From NCBI GenBank assembly GCA_017961685.1, contig JAGCWW010000076.1:23887-87886 (forward strand): a DNA stretch of 64,000 bases. The letters run 5' to 3'. The stretch comes from Acholeplasmatales bacterium. Lineage in GTDB: Bacteria > Bacillota_I > Bacilli_A > Acholeplasmatales > JAEDCM01. Positions 1 to 8,164 of this stretch are shown piece by piece; the stretch's first letter is position 1, and every line of letters starts with the position of its first letter. The translations under genes and the position numbers were made by a program. The notes under the pieces were generated by a model, which was not told the DNA's origin, searched no databases, and worked only from the letters and a program-made list of their open reading frames with translations.

Positions 1-133
1 CGGCTCCTGATGGACCAAGTATTACAACTAATTCTCCTTCATTAAGTTCGAAGCTAGCATCGCTTAATGCTTTAAATTCCATTTCTCCTACTTTGTATAT
101 TTTAGATACATCCATAAATTCTACTATTGCCAT
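1..133 (-). CDS. ABC transporter ATP-binding protein, N-terminal fragment
   Basis: Only the first 44 codons lie in the window; the gene runs off the left edge. The start ATG at 133 follows a good AGGAGG site at about 139-144. The peptide begins MAIVEFMDVSKIYKVG and reaches the beginning of a Walker A loop (GPSGA) at the edge, as in the ATPases of MacB/LolD/FtsE-type exporters, which drive permeases that move peptides, lipoproteins or drugs. Its promoter region carries three copies of the palindrome found in front of the TetR gene at 1962, so it is probably a target of that regulator. The exact substrate cannot be read from this fragment. Confidence 0.85.
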   Translation of the reverse strand, partial: MAIVEFMDVSKIYKVGEMEFKALSDASFELNEGELVVILGPSGA

Positions 134-147
134 AAAATACCTCCTAA

Positions 148-165
148 TATGAAATTTCTTTCACA
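148..165. promoter_or_regulatory. Candidate TetR operator, proximal copy
   Basis: TATGAAA-TTTC-TTTCACA is a near-perfect inverted repeat (one arm mismatch). It falls around the expected transcription start of the ABC gene. The same pattern is found at 211-244 and 1886-1903. Confidence 0.65.
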
Positions 166-175
166 TTGCAATTTC

Positions 176-204
176 ATTATAGATTATAAGAAATATGTTG
201 TCAA
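176..204 (-). promoter_or_regulatory. Sigma-A-type promoter of the ABC transporter gene
   Basis: On the minus strand TTGACA (199-204) and TATAAT (176-181) are separated by 17 bases. Both hexamers match consensus. TetR-type palindromes lie just upstream (211-244) and just downstream (148-165), placing the promoter between candidate operators. Confidence 0.75.
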
Positions 205-210
205 TACTAA

Positions 211-244
211 TGTGAAATTTTTTTCATATGAAATTGTTTTCATA
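211..244. promoter_or_regulatory. Two overlapping candidate TetR operators
   Basis: Two 18-base palindromes overlap by two bases: TGTGAAA-TTTT-TTTCATA at 211-228 and TATGAAA-TTGT-TTTCATA at 227-244. They sit directly upstream of the -35 box of the ABC gene. Their arms match the operator in front of the TetR gene at 1886-1903. Confidence 0.7.
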
Positions 245-270
245 CTATTTATAACATATTAAGAAATCAA

Positions 271-307
271 AAAAAGGAATCATTTACGATTCCAGTTTTT
301 TTATTAT
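271..307 (-). terminator. Intrinsic terminator after the lipoprotein gene
   Basis: The arms GGAATC (276-281) and GATTCC (288-293) flank a six-base loop, with a T-run on the minus strand. It ends the lipoprotein transcript just after its stop codon at 312. Confidence 0.75.
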
Positions 308-311
308 GCAT

Positions 312-1700
312 TTATTCAATTGTTATAACAATATTATCTGTAGCATAAATTCCATCAATAAATAATCCGTCTTCACTATCAGGAATCACTTTGCTATAAA
401 CAGTAGTATCACCAATAGTAATAGTTATAGTTAATTCAGTATATTCAGTAGCGAAATAAATAGCTTGAATACTTAATTCTAATCCTCTTGGAACAATTTC
501 ATCATTTCCAATTCCTTTTTCAATATATTGTTCTTCTTCAATACTATATATCAAATATCCAGTACTTAAAAATACTTCATCAGGTGAATTAATTGTTATT
601 GTCGGTCCTTCAATTGCATCAACTGAAACAACCATATTTCCTGTTAATACGATTCCATCAAATAAAACGTCTTGATCTTTACTAAGTATACATGCAGCAA
701 CAACTACATCATTTATAGTTACTTTAGCAATATAATCTGTTGTTGAATTATTTGAAACATATGGATAAACATAAGTATATTTTTGAATATCTGTTCCAAA
801 TGAGATTGGAGTTGTTTTATCGGCACTATCAAAGCAAGCAACAGCTGTAGCAACAGGTAATGTGGCCTTAGTAACACTATATTCAGTATATGGTTCAACA
901 TATAACTTTATATCGCCCATAATAGCATTATAATCTTCTAACGTACTATTAGGTTCAATAACAACAGTTGCATCACTATCTAATTGATTATCATCATAGT
1001 AAGCAAAGATAACCTTATTTGTAGTAGATTTATTCTTTATTGTGTAATAAAGTGTACTTCCAGAAACAACAGTATCACCATCAACTACATTATGTTCAAC
1101 CTCATCCATTCCTGCTACTGTAAAAGTAACATCTACATCAGTTGTTGCTATAGAAGAATTAAATTTAACATAATCAACAGCTTCTTCTCCATCATCAACC
1201 ATATATGCAATAGTTATATCTTCAGTTGGAGAAAATGCCATTATTTCTTCACCTGTAGTAGCATCATCACCAGTTAGTTTTTCATAAGAAAACCATGGGA
1301 AATAATCAAAATCACTACTATAAACACGTATTTTAACATCAGTTGCTAAGTTAAATAATGTAACAATTAATCTATCACCACTATCAAATTGATTTCCTGA
1401 TGTAATTGTAGCATTTTTTGTTTCATTAAAGACTCTTACTGTGTTCTTTAGTGTTGCTGTATCACCTGATGTATCACCGGCAACTGTTAAAGTACATTGA
1501 TTACTTACATGATCTTTTGTTGAAGTTTTTTGTGTTGCACTTTTCTTTGTTGTTGTAATAGATGAAGTAGCTTTTTTTGTCGTAACAGATGTTGGTGTTA
1601 GTTTTGTTGTTGCACCTTTTTTGGTAGTTGTTTTTCCTTTACATCCAGCAAACAATGCTAAAAGTAAAAGGGAACTACTTATTTTTGTTATTTTATTCAT
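312..1700 (-). CDS. Surface lipoprotein with Thr/Lys-rich spacer, unknown function
   Basis: The chosen start is ATG 1700 (MNKITKISSS), which has AGGAGG at 1707-1712; an upstream in-frame start would add 12 residues in front of the signal peptide. A hydrophobic stretch ends in the lipobox LLALFAGC, so the protein should be lipid-anchored on the outer face of the membrane. After the Cys comes a low-complexity Thr/Lys/Ser spacer of about 50 residues, then about 390 residues rich in Thr, Val, Asp and Ile that look like all-beta repeats of 80-100 residues. No enzyme motif is visible. It sits between an ABC transporter gene and the TetR gene, but has its own terminator. It shares its N-terminal design with five other lipoproteins in the window. 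Confidence 0.8.
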   Translation of the reverse strand: MNKITKISSSLLLLALFAGCKGKTTTKKGATTKLTPTSVTTKKATSSITTTKKSATQKTSTKDHVSNQCTLTVAGDTSGDTATLKNTVRVFNETKNATITSGNQFDSGDRLIVTLFNLATDVKIRVYSSDFDYFPWFSYEKLTGDDATTGEEIMAFSPTEDITIAYMVDDGEEAVDYVKFNSSIATTDVDVTFTVAGMDEVEHNVVDGDTVVSGSTLYYTIKNKSTTNKVIFAYYDDNQLDSDATVVIEPNSTLEDYNAIMGDIKLYVEPYTEYSVTKATLPVATAVACFDSADKTTPISFGTDIQKYTYVYPYVSNNSTTDYIAKVTINDVVVAACILSKDQDVLFDGIVLTGNMVVSVDAIEGPTITINSPDEVFLSTGYLIYSIEEEQYIEKGIGNDEIVPRGLELSIQAIYFATEYTELTITITIGDTTVYSKVIPDSEDGLFIDGIYATDNIVITIE

Positions 1701-1885
1701 ATTTTTCCTCCTTAAATCGCATAATTTCAATTTCATTTTATAATAAATAATAGTTATATTCTATTTTTTTTCAAAAAAAAATCGATAATTTTAAAAAATA
1801 TCAACCTCTAATTTACTTATATAATAATTCTTAAGAAAATCCGATTTTTAAAACGAATTCAACCTTGACACATTAAACTTTCTAA

Positions 1886-1903
1886 TATGAAATTACTTTC
1901 ATA
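1886..1903. promoter_or_regulatory. Candidate TetR operator, autoregulatory copy
   Basis: TATGAAA-TTAC-TTTCATA has perfect 7-base arms. It ends 6 bases before the -35 hexamer of the TetR gene and matches the sites in front of the ABC gene at 148-165 and 211-244. Confidence 0.75.
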
Positions 1904-1909
1904 CTTTTC

Positions 1910-1938
1910 TTGACATTGTTTTGCTATGACTATAAAAT
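1910..1938 (+). promoter_or_regulatory. Promoter of the TetR gene
   Basis: TTGACA (1910-1915) and TAAAAT (1933-1938) are 17 bases apart, immediately downstream of the palindromic operator at 1886-1903. A purine-rich ribosome site (AAGGAAGTGAT) follows before the GTG start at 1962. Confidence 0.7.
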
Positions 1939-1961
1939 AAAAATATAAAGGAAGTGATAGC

Positions 1962-2561
1962 GTGCCAGAGATTAGAGAGCCTATAAAACAAACTTCAATC
2001 GAAAAAAAGAACAAAATAATAGATGCAGGGTTAAAAATCTTTAGTGAAAAAGGTTATTATAATACTACTACAGCTGAAATTGCTAAAGTTGCTGGAGTAT
2101 CTACAGGTATAGTTTATCAATACTTTAAAGATAAAAAAGATATCTTAATTTATGCTGTTAAAAAGTATTATGATCGTCTATTTAATCCAATCGCATCAGA
2201 ATTAGAGAAAATCACTAAACTAAGCGATTTTGATGAACAAATGAAATCAGTTATCGATGTATCAATTAAGCTTCATAGAGCTAATAGTGTAGCTCATGAA
2301 GAAATGATTGCTATGAGTCATTTAGATCCTGATATTCATCAATTATTTATTGAAAGTGAACATAGAATAATTGAAAGAATTGTTCAATTCTTAGAAAGCA
2401 TTGATATAGATGTAGATCATATGCATGAAAAAGCACATATCGCATATAATATGGTAGAAAGCTTATCCCATGAATTTGTATATCATCAAGATGATGATGT
2501 TGATTATGATTTTTTGGTAAGTGAAACCGTTAGATTAATAAAAGCAATATTTGTTAATTAG
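1962..2561 (+). CDS. TetR-family transcriptional regulator
   Basis: A 199-residue protein with a typical TetR N-terminal helix-turn-helix: KIIDAGLKIFSEKGYYNTTTAEIAKVAGVSTGIVYQYFKDKKDIL. (The motif spans about residues 18-62.) The C-terminal half is helical and would bind a ligand. The GTG start is preceded by AAGGAAG. An operator-like palindrome in its own promoter recurs three times in front of the ABC transporter gene at 1-133, so it probably represses both itself and the transporter, as drug- or lipid-responsive TetR regulators do. The ligand is unknown. The lipoprotein gene lies between regulator and target and shows no copy of the palindrome. Confidence 0.9.
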   Translation: MPEIREPIKQTSIEKKNKIIDAGLKIFSEKGYYNTTTAEIAKVAGVSTGIVYQYFKDKKDILIYAVKKYYDRLFNPIASELEKITKLSDFDEQMKSVIDVSIKLHRANSVAHEEMIAMSHLDPDIHQLFIESEHRIIERIVQFLESIDIDVDHMHEKAHIAYNMVESLSHEFVYHQDDDVDYDFLVSETVRLIKAIFVN

Positions 2562-2584
2562 GCTCAAAAATAGAGCCTTTTTTT
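2561..2584 (+). terminator. Terminator after TetR gene
   Basis: GGCTC (2561-2565) pairs with GAGCC (2573-2577), followed by seven T. It overlaps the last base of the stop codon. Confidence 0.8.
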
Positions 2585-2598
2585 CTTATTAAAATAAA

Positions 2599-2627
2599 TT
2601 GTATATATTTTAATAATTTAGTATAAT
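2599..2627 (+). promoter_or_regulatory. Promoter of the channel/cNMP/lipase-ligase operon
   Basis: TTGTAT (2599-2604) and TATAAT (2622-2627) are 17 bases apart. The ribosome site GGGGGTGA precedes the ATG at 2668. No inverted repeat stands out around it, so the operon may be constitutive or controlled through its protein sensors. Confidence 0.65.
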
Positions 2628-2667
2628 AGAATTGTATGGACTATATAAATTTAATGGGGGTGATTAA

Positions 2668-3807
2668 ATGAAAAAGCACCGTAGACGTATTTTTACAAAA
2701 TACCATATAATAATTTTTGTTACTTTGCTAACTATTTATATGGGACTAGTTGTAATAAATTATTTTGCACTAAAAAATAGTGGTGAGGATTGTTCATTTA
2801 TAGACGTTTTATGGGTAGATATTTTAACTATCACAGGAAATGACTATGAATATATAACTACACCTGGAGCAAGATTAATAGGTATCTTCTTCTTGATTCT
2901 AAGCTTATTATTCTTATCTATCGTAACAGGTTATATTTCTTCACTATTAGTTGACCGTAAACTAAACTCAAAAAGGGGGCTTAAGAGAATGCAAAATCTA
3001 AAGAAACACATCATTATATGTGGTTGGAAAAATGATATCAAATCACTAATCTTAGATATTTTAAGAAAAAATAAAAAATTGCCAATAGATCAAATCGTTG
3101 TTGTAACAAATGAGGATGTTGATAAAATACAAGCATTAAGAGATGATGCTGAATTAAAGGGCTTAAACATTTTAAAAGGTGATTACACACTAGAACAAAC
3201 TTTAAATAATGTTAGTGCTAAATATGCATCTAAGGTATTAATTCTAGGAGAAAATCAAGAAAACCTAGATGCTGAGCTTGTTGATTCAAGAGTATTTGTT
3301 ACAGCATTAATGTTTAGAAATATTAATTCAAGATGTCATATATGTGCTGAAATTAAAACAGAACGTTATAAGAATTATCTAGAAGCTCAAAACTGTGCTG
3401 AAGTTATTTATACAGATGAATATACAAGATATATTCTATCAACTTCAACAAACTATAGTGGTATTTCAAAAGTATTATCAAGTTTCTTGGATAATGGTGA
3501 TGGTAAATCAGTTCAAATTGAAAAAATTGCCGATAAATGGATAGGTAAGCCATATATTGATTTATTTAATTGGTATAAACAAGAAAAAAATATTCTAGTA
3601 ATTGGTATATTAGAAAATATGGGTGTTGAAAAAGAATTAAAGCATGAAATACTTGCTGAAGCTCAAAAATCAACTAATTATGGTGAGATTATACAAAAGA
3701 TGCGTACTGTTAAAACTCTAGAAACAAATCATCCATTACTAAACCCAAGTGATGATTATATTCTAGATAGAAATATGGGCGTAATAATTATAGGGGAGGA
3801 AATCTAA
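2668..3807 (+). CDS. Two-TM cation channel with RCK (TrkA-N) domains and atypical filter
   Basis: Residues about 13-35 form a first membrane helix, 43-61 a pore helix and filter, and 68-92 a second membrane helix; the remaining 290 residues are cytoplasmic. HIIICGWKNDIKSLI near residue 115 starts a TrkA-N/RCK Rossmann domain, a ligand-gated regulatory module of K+ channels. The filter position reads TITGNDYE (residues 54-61) instead of the K+ signature TVGYGD. A GN-D/H-x-E pattern recalls plant CASTOR/POLLUX-type channels (GNHAE), which are not strictly K+ selective, so ion preference is uncertain. Its stop codon overlaps the start of the cNMP-binding gene (TAATG), indicating tight co-expression. 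A channel of this fold is well supported; selectivity is inference. Confidence 0.8.
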   Translation: MKKHRRRIFTKYHIIIFVTLLTIYMGLVVINYFALKNSGEDCSFIDVLWVDILTITGNDYEYITTPGARLIGIFFLILSLLFLSIVTGYISSLLVDRKLNSKRGLKRMQNLKKHIIICGWKNDIKSLILDILRKNKKLPIDQIVVVTNEDVDKIQALRDDAELKGLNILKGDYTLEQTLNNVSAKYASKVLILGENQENLDAELVDSRVFVTALMFRNINSRCHICAEIKTERYKNYLEAQNCAEVIYTDEYTRYILSTSTNYSGISKVLSSFLDNGDGKSVQIEKIADKWIGKPYIDLFNWYKQEKNILVIGILENMGVEKELKHEILAEAQKSTNYGEIIQKMRTVKTLETNHPLLNPSDDYILDRNMGVIIIGEEI

Positions 3808-4289
3808 TGGCTAAATATGATGAATTAAAAAATTTCCCACTTCTTAAAAACTTAACTGATGATGATTTAAAAGCTTTAGAAGGCTATGTAACTGAAGTTA
3901 ATTTTAATGAAAATGATGATATCATCAAGGAAGGTGAAATAGGTGATACCTTATACCTACTTATTGAAGGCAAGGTAGATGTTATTAAAACAACTATTTT
4001 TGATGATGAATTTATATGTGCTAGTCTAAATAGTGATATGCACTGTTTATTTGGTGAAATGGCTGTAATTGATAATGATAAGCGTAGTGCTACTATTAAA
4101 GCTAAAACACCTTGTAAAACACTATCTTTAAATAAAGAAGGCTTTGAAGAATATTGTAATAAATATCCTAAAGCTGGAATTGAATTATTAAAAATGATGA
4201 ATATTAATATCGTTAGAAACTTAAGAATTGAAAACGAAAACCTAAAGCTTGTTTATCAAGCACTTATTGAAGAAATAGAAAATGATTAA
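3807..4289 (+). CDS. Stand-alone cyclic nucleotide-binding domain protein
   Basis: A 160-residue soluble protein that is almost entirely one cNMP-binding (CAP_ED) domain. Residues about 8-30 form the N-terminal helix (FPLLKNLTDDDLKAL), followed by the beta-barrel with GDTLYLLIEGKVDVI and a phosphate-binding cassette FGEMAVIDNDKRSAT that keeps the Glu and Arg needed to hold cAMP or cGMP. No DNA-binding domain follows, so it is not a Crp-type regulator. Overlap with the channel gene (TAATG) suggests that it is a detached gating subunit for the channel. A C-terminal helix of about 25 residues could mediate binding. Ligand identity is not known. Confidence 0.85.
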   Translation: MAKYDELKNFPLLKNLTDDDLKALEGYVTEVNFNENDDIIKEGEIGDTLYLLIEGKVDVIKTTIFDDEFICASLNSDMHCLFGEMAVIDNDKRSATIKAKTPCKTLSLNKEGFEEYCNKYPKAGIELLKMMNINIVRNLRIENENLKLVYQALIEEIEND

Positions 4290-4302
4290 GAGGATTTAAT
4301 AT

Positions 4303-6741
4303 ATGTTTAAAGTTGATGAACTACTTCTACTTGAAAACTTAACATATTTTTCAGATATAGCTCCCCTTTTTACAGTGTTAAACGCAGAAGGCTTAACTGT
4401 AAGAGAATATTTAGATAAAATCAATTTTGATGAATTAATTGATGATAAGGATTATGCTAGTTATATGACTGGTTTTGATTTTAAAAACCTAATTTTAGCT
4501 ATGAGAAAAAACAAAAATATTCTTAATTGTGAGATCCTAGAGCCTCACTTTGATCAAGCATATGGTGGAGGTGGCGGTTTATCTGTTGTTTTTATTAATG
4601 ATGAATTAAAGGAAGCTATTGTTGCCTTTAGAGGTACAGCACTAAATGAATGGACAGATGATTTCTTAGGAGCTAATCAAATTGACTCCCTACAACAAAT
4701 CAATGCCCTAGAATGGTATAAAATGATTCATGATAAGCTTGATTTATCACGTTACCATGTTACTCTAACAGGACATTCTAAGGGTGGTAATAAAGCAAAA
4801 TATATTACGATTCTTAACGATACAGTTGAACGTTGTGTTTCTTTTGATGGTCAAGGATTCTCTGATAAGTTCTTTGAAAACTATAAAAAAGAAATATCTA
4901 CTCGTCAAAAAGTTATTACAAACCATAACGTTGATTATGATTATGTAAATATCTTAATGAACGATATTGGTGAAAGAATTTATTATTATGGTTTTGATTA
5001 TGGACGTGGAGGATTTGCCGAAAGCCACTGTCCAAATACCTTCTTCGATTTCAAGGAGAATGGTGAATATGAAATGGTTGTAAATCCTTATGGACAAAGT
5101 CCTGAGATGCAAATATTAGACCAATTCTTTAATAGTTTAATTAGATCTGCGGTTAGTGATAAGGAACGTAGTGAAACTAATGAACTTTTAGGAATGTTGG
5201 TAGAAAAAGCATTCAAGATTGGTGTAGATGATTCTACTACTGAACAATATGTTAGTTTCTTATGCGATATGGTTGGAGATCCCAAATATTCGGATAATAC
5301 AGCCTTTTTACTAACATACATAATAAAATACTCACAAGAGAATAAAGGCTTCTTAAAAGCCTTAAAGGATATAATGACACATTTCAATGCACAAAGTATC
5401 GTAAATATCATTCAAATGGTTGAAGATATCGTTAATTCAAAGAAATTAAATAGATTAGTTAATCTATCTAACTTCCTAGTTCTTCACTTAAATAGAATCG
5501 TTGTTAAAAAGATTCAATCAACAGCAAGAAAAAAATACAATATCAATTTAACAAAGGAACAAATCAAGAAAGTATTAATTGTTATATCTATGGTTAAGGG
5601 AATGCTTAAGACTTTAGAAATTAATACTGATGGTTCTGATTTAGTAATTGATGATTATCTTGAAGAACAAGATTTGGTCTTACCAGAAAACTTAAATGTT
5701 GTAGTGCTTGCTGGTGGACTATCTAATGAAAGAAATATATCACTATATACAGGATATATGGTTTCAAATGCTTTAAAGAATAAAGGACATAATGTAATTT
5801 TACTAGATTCCTTTATGGGCTATGAAGATTATGAATTAGTTATTGAAGATGCATTTAGTAATAGTGATAAATATAGTTTAAAATTAGATGATATTCCTAA
5901 AGATGTCCCCGATTTATGGGCAGTTAAAAAAAGAAGAGTTGATCAATCTAACTCCTTCTTTGGTCCAAACGTCTTACAAATATGTAGACAGGCTGATATT
6001 GTCTTTATAGCACTACACGGGGCAAATGGTGAAAATGGAAAAGTTCAATCAACATTTGATCTTTTAGGTATTGATTATACAGGTAATGACTACTTCTCTA
6101 GTGCAATATCTTCTAATAAAATTATGTCTAAACAAATTTTAGTTAATAATGATATACCAGTACCTAAAGGTTATATCATTGAAAAGAATGATGATATAGT
6201 TGAACCAAGTGTTCATAATATAAATTATCCTGTAATAGTTAAACCAAATAATGGTGGAATTGGCTTAGGTGTAAGTATTGCTACAGAAATAATATCCTTT
6301 AAAAAAGCGCTTAAGGAAGCCTTTAGATGGGAAAGTAGTGTTATAGTTGAAGAATATGTAAGTGGTAGAGAATTTAAGGTAAGTACTATTAATGGTAAGG
6401 CTATGCCTGTACTTGAAGTATTACCACTTAATACAGCTGATTCTTCTACTGGTAAGAGATTATCAGGATCTAGAGATAAGAAATGTCCAGCTAATATTTC
6501 CGCTAAGCTTGCTAAGGTTTTAATGCAAAAGGCTGAAGTTGCTAGTGCTTGTCTAGGTTTAAAAGCATACTCTAAGGTTGATTTTATTGTTAGAAATGAT
6601 GAATCATTTGTATGTCTAGAATGTGATTCACATCCACACCTTAATTCTGGTTCAGATTTCATAACTGAAGCTAATGAAATAAATATGAGCTTTGATGAAG
6701 TATGTGTTAAAATACTAGAACTAAGTTTACTTAAAAATTAA
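4303..6741 (+). CDS. Fusion: Mbeg1-like lipase (DUF2974) + D-Ala-D-Ala-ligase-like ATP-grasp
   Basis: 812 residues with two unrelated halves. Residues 1 to about 290 look like an alpha/beta-hydrolase of the Mbeg1/DUF2974 type: AIVAFRGTALNEWTDDF followed by the nucleophile elbow GHSKGG (Ser about 159). A helical linker runs to about residue 460. Residues about 463-812 match the D-Ala-D-Ala ligase fold: VVLAGGLSNERNISLYTG, ALHGANGENGKVQ, the ATP-grasp Lys in YPVIVKPNNGG, and the metal-site region VDFIVRNDESFVCLEC. Key ligase details differ: the usual SSVG loop is GIGLG, and the usual EINTxPG is ECDSHPH, so the product may not be D-Ala-D-Ala. It is the third gene of the channel/cNMP operon (13-base gap, RBS AAGAGGA). 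No frameshift joins the halves. Confidence 0.8.
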   Translation: MFKVDELLLLENLTYFSDIAPLFTVLNAEGLTVREYLDKINFDELIDDKDYASYMTGFDFKNLILAMRKNKNILNCEILEPHFDQAYGGGGGLSVVFINDELKEAIVAFRGTALNEWTDDFLGANQIDSLQQINALEWYKMIHDKLDLSRYHVTLTGHSKGGNKAKYITILNDTVERCVSFDGQGFSDKFFENYKKEISTRQKVITNHNVDYDYVNILMNDIGERIYYYGFDYGRGGFAESHCPNTFFDFKENGEYEMVVNPYGQSPEMQILDQFFNSLIRSAVSDKERSETNELLGMLVEKAFKIGVDDSTTEQYVSFLCDMVGDPKYSDNTAFLLTYIIKYSQENKGFLKALKDIMTHFNAQSIVNIIQMVEDIVNSKKLNRLVNLSNFLVLHLNRIVVKKIQSTARKKYNINLTKEQIKKVLIVISMVKGMLKTLEINTDGSDLVIDDYLEEQDLVLPENLNVVVLAGGLSNERNISLYTGYMVSNALKNKGHNVILLDSFMGYEDYELVIEDAFSNSDKYSLKLDDIPKDVPDLWAVKKRRVDQSNSFFGPNVLQICRQADIVFIALHGANGENGKVQSTFDLLGIDYTGNDYFSSAISSNKIMSKQILVNNDIPVPKGYIIEKNDDIVEPSVHNINYPVIVKPNNGGIGLGVSIATEIISFKKALKEAFRWESSVIVEEYVSGREFKVSTINGKAMPVLEVLPLNTADSSTGKRLSGSRDKKCPANISAKLAKVLMQKAEVASACLGLKAYSKVDFIVRNDESFVCLECDSHPHLNSGSDFITEANEINMSFDEVCVKILELSLLKN

Positions 6742-6744
6742 GAT

Positions 6745-6775
6745 AAAAAAATAAGTCCGGTTGGACTTATTTTTA
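6745..6775. terminator. Bidirectional terminator between the fusion gene and glyA
   Basis: ATAAGTCC (6751-6758) and GGACTTAT (6763-6770) form a stem with a GGTT loop, A-rich on the left and T-rich on the right, so it serves the convergent genes on both sides. Confidence 0.85.
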
Positions 6776-8020
6776 TTCATATAATGGGAAGTTCTTTAAT
6801 AAATCAATAACTTCTTGTTTAACTTCAGCTAGAATCTTTTCATCTTGGTAGTTTCTTAATGCCTTATCAATTAAATGAGCAACCTTAATTGTTTCAGCTT
6901 CTTTGAATCCTCTAGTAGTGATTGCTGGAGTACCAATTCTTAAACCACTTGTGATGAATGGTTTTTCAGGATCATTTGGAATTGCATTCTTATTACATGT
7001 AATGTTTACTGTATCAAGGATGTGTTCTGCTTCTTTACCAGTTAAGCCAACTGATGTTTTAACATCAACTAACATTAAATGGTTTTCAGTTTTATTTCCA
7101 ATTACTTTATATCCTAATTTAATGAATTCTTCACATAATACTTTAGCATTCTTAACTGTTTGAATTTGTCTAGCTTTAAATTCAGGAGTTAAAGCTTCAC
7201 CGAATGCAGCAGCCTTACCAGCGATAACATGCATTAGTGGTCCACCTTGAATACCAGGGAAAACAATCTTATTAACCTTCTTAATGATTTCTTCATCATT
7301 AGTAAGGATTGCTCCACCTCTAGGTCCTCCTAGAGTTTTATGTGTTGTAGTAGTTACGATATCAGCGTAATCCATTGGGTTTGGATGGCATCCTGCAGCA
7401 ACTAATCCTGCGATATGAGCCATATCAACCATTAAATAAGCCCCAATCTTATCGCAAACTTCTCTAAATCTCTTGAAATCAATGATTTGAGGATATGCAC
7501 TAGCACCTGCAATAATCATTTTTGGCTTATATTCTAAAGCTAATTTTTCCATCTCGTCATAATCAATTGCTCCTGTTTCAGGATTAACTGAATAAGAAAT
7601 GATTTTATAATCATGACCTGAGAAACTCATTGAATGTCCATGAGTTAAATGTCCACCTTGATCTAGTGACATACCCATAACACAATCACCTAGTTCAACT
7701 AATGAACGGTAAGCAGCCATGTTTGCTTGGCTTCCTGAGTGAGGTTGTACGTTAGCATATTTAGCATTAAACATCTTTTTAATTCTTTCAATAGCTAGAG
7801 TTTCAACTTTATCAACGAATTCACATCCGCCATAATATCTCTTTCCAGGATATCCTTCAGCATATTTATTAGTTAAAACAGAACCTTGTGCTTCTAAAAC
7901 AGCCTTACTAACGATGTTTTCAGAAGCAATTAACTCGATATGAGTTTGTTGTCTATCAAGTTCTTCTGTAATATATTGATATAATTCAGCATCTTGTTTT
8001 TTAATGTTTTCCATTTCCAT
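6773..8020 (-). CDS. glyA: Serine hydroxymethyltransferase
   Basis: Converts serine and tetrahydrofolate to glycine and 5,10-methylene-THF in the cytoplasm, using pyridoxal phosphate. About 415 residues, the usual family length. The PLP lysine lies in [14 protein letters not shown]; other family blocks are [26 protein letters not shown] and the substrate-side VNFAGLVAAG-like segment [15 protein letters not shown]. The start is taken as ATG 8020 because AGGAG at 8030-8034 is about 9 bases upstream; the TTG at 8026 would be too close. It is a single gene, converging on the lipase-ligase fusion and sharing its terminator. Confidence 0.96.
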   Translation of the reverse strand: MEMENIKKQDAELYQYITEELDRQQTHIELIASENIVSKAVLEAQGSVLTNKYAEGYPGKRYYGGCEFVDKVETLAIERIKKMFNAKYANVQPHSGSQANMAAYRSLVELGDCVMGMSLDQGGHLTHGHSMSFSGHDYKIISYSVNPETGAIDYDEMEKLALEYKPKMIIAGASAYPQIIDFKRFREVCDKIGAYLMVDMAHIAGLVAAGCHPNPMDYADIVTTTTHKTLGGPRGGAILTNDEEIIKKVNKIVFPGIQGGPLMHVIAGKAAAFGEALTPEFKARQIQTVKNAKVLCEEFIKLGYKVIGNKTENHLMLVDVKTSVGLTGKEAEHILDTVNITCNKNAIPNDPEKPFITSGLRIGTPAITTRGFKEAETIKVAHLIDKALRNYQDEKILAEVKQEVIDLLKNFPLYE

Positions 8021-8131
8021 ATTCAAACACTCCTTTATAATATTTAAACAACACTAACATTATAACATAAATATTTTTATATTTAAAATATTTTTACAAC
8101 TTTTAAAATGAAAATGTTTTTATTGTAAAAT

Positions 8132-8157
8132 AAAAAAAGCGATTGCTCGCTTTTTAT
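8132..8157 (-). terminator. Terminator after the 151-residue membrane protein gene
   Basis: The arms AAAAAGCGA (8134-8142) and TCGCTTTTT (8147-8155) are perfect with a TTGC loop; the T-run falls on either strand. Confidence 0.8.
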
Positions 8158-8164
8158 ATTTTTT

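Noticed and set aside
271..307. Terminator GGAATCATTTA...GATTCC looks like the hairpin in the IS ends at 50150 and 52190
   Set aside because: Only about 12 bases of the hairpin are shared, and there are no IS terminal repeats nearby; likely a coincidence of AT-rich terminators.
984..1277. Plus-strand frame inside the first lipoprotein gene
   Set aside because: Shadow of the real gene; composition unlike a protein and no ribosome site.
5088..6662. Long antisense frames opposite the lipase-ligase fusion gene
   Set aside because: They lie fully within a gene with strong domain matches, and lack ribosome sites.
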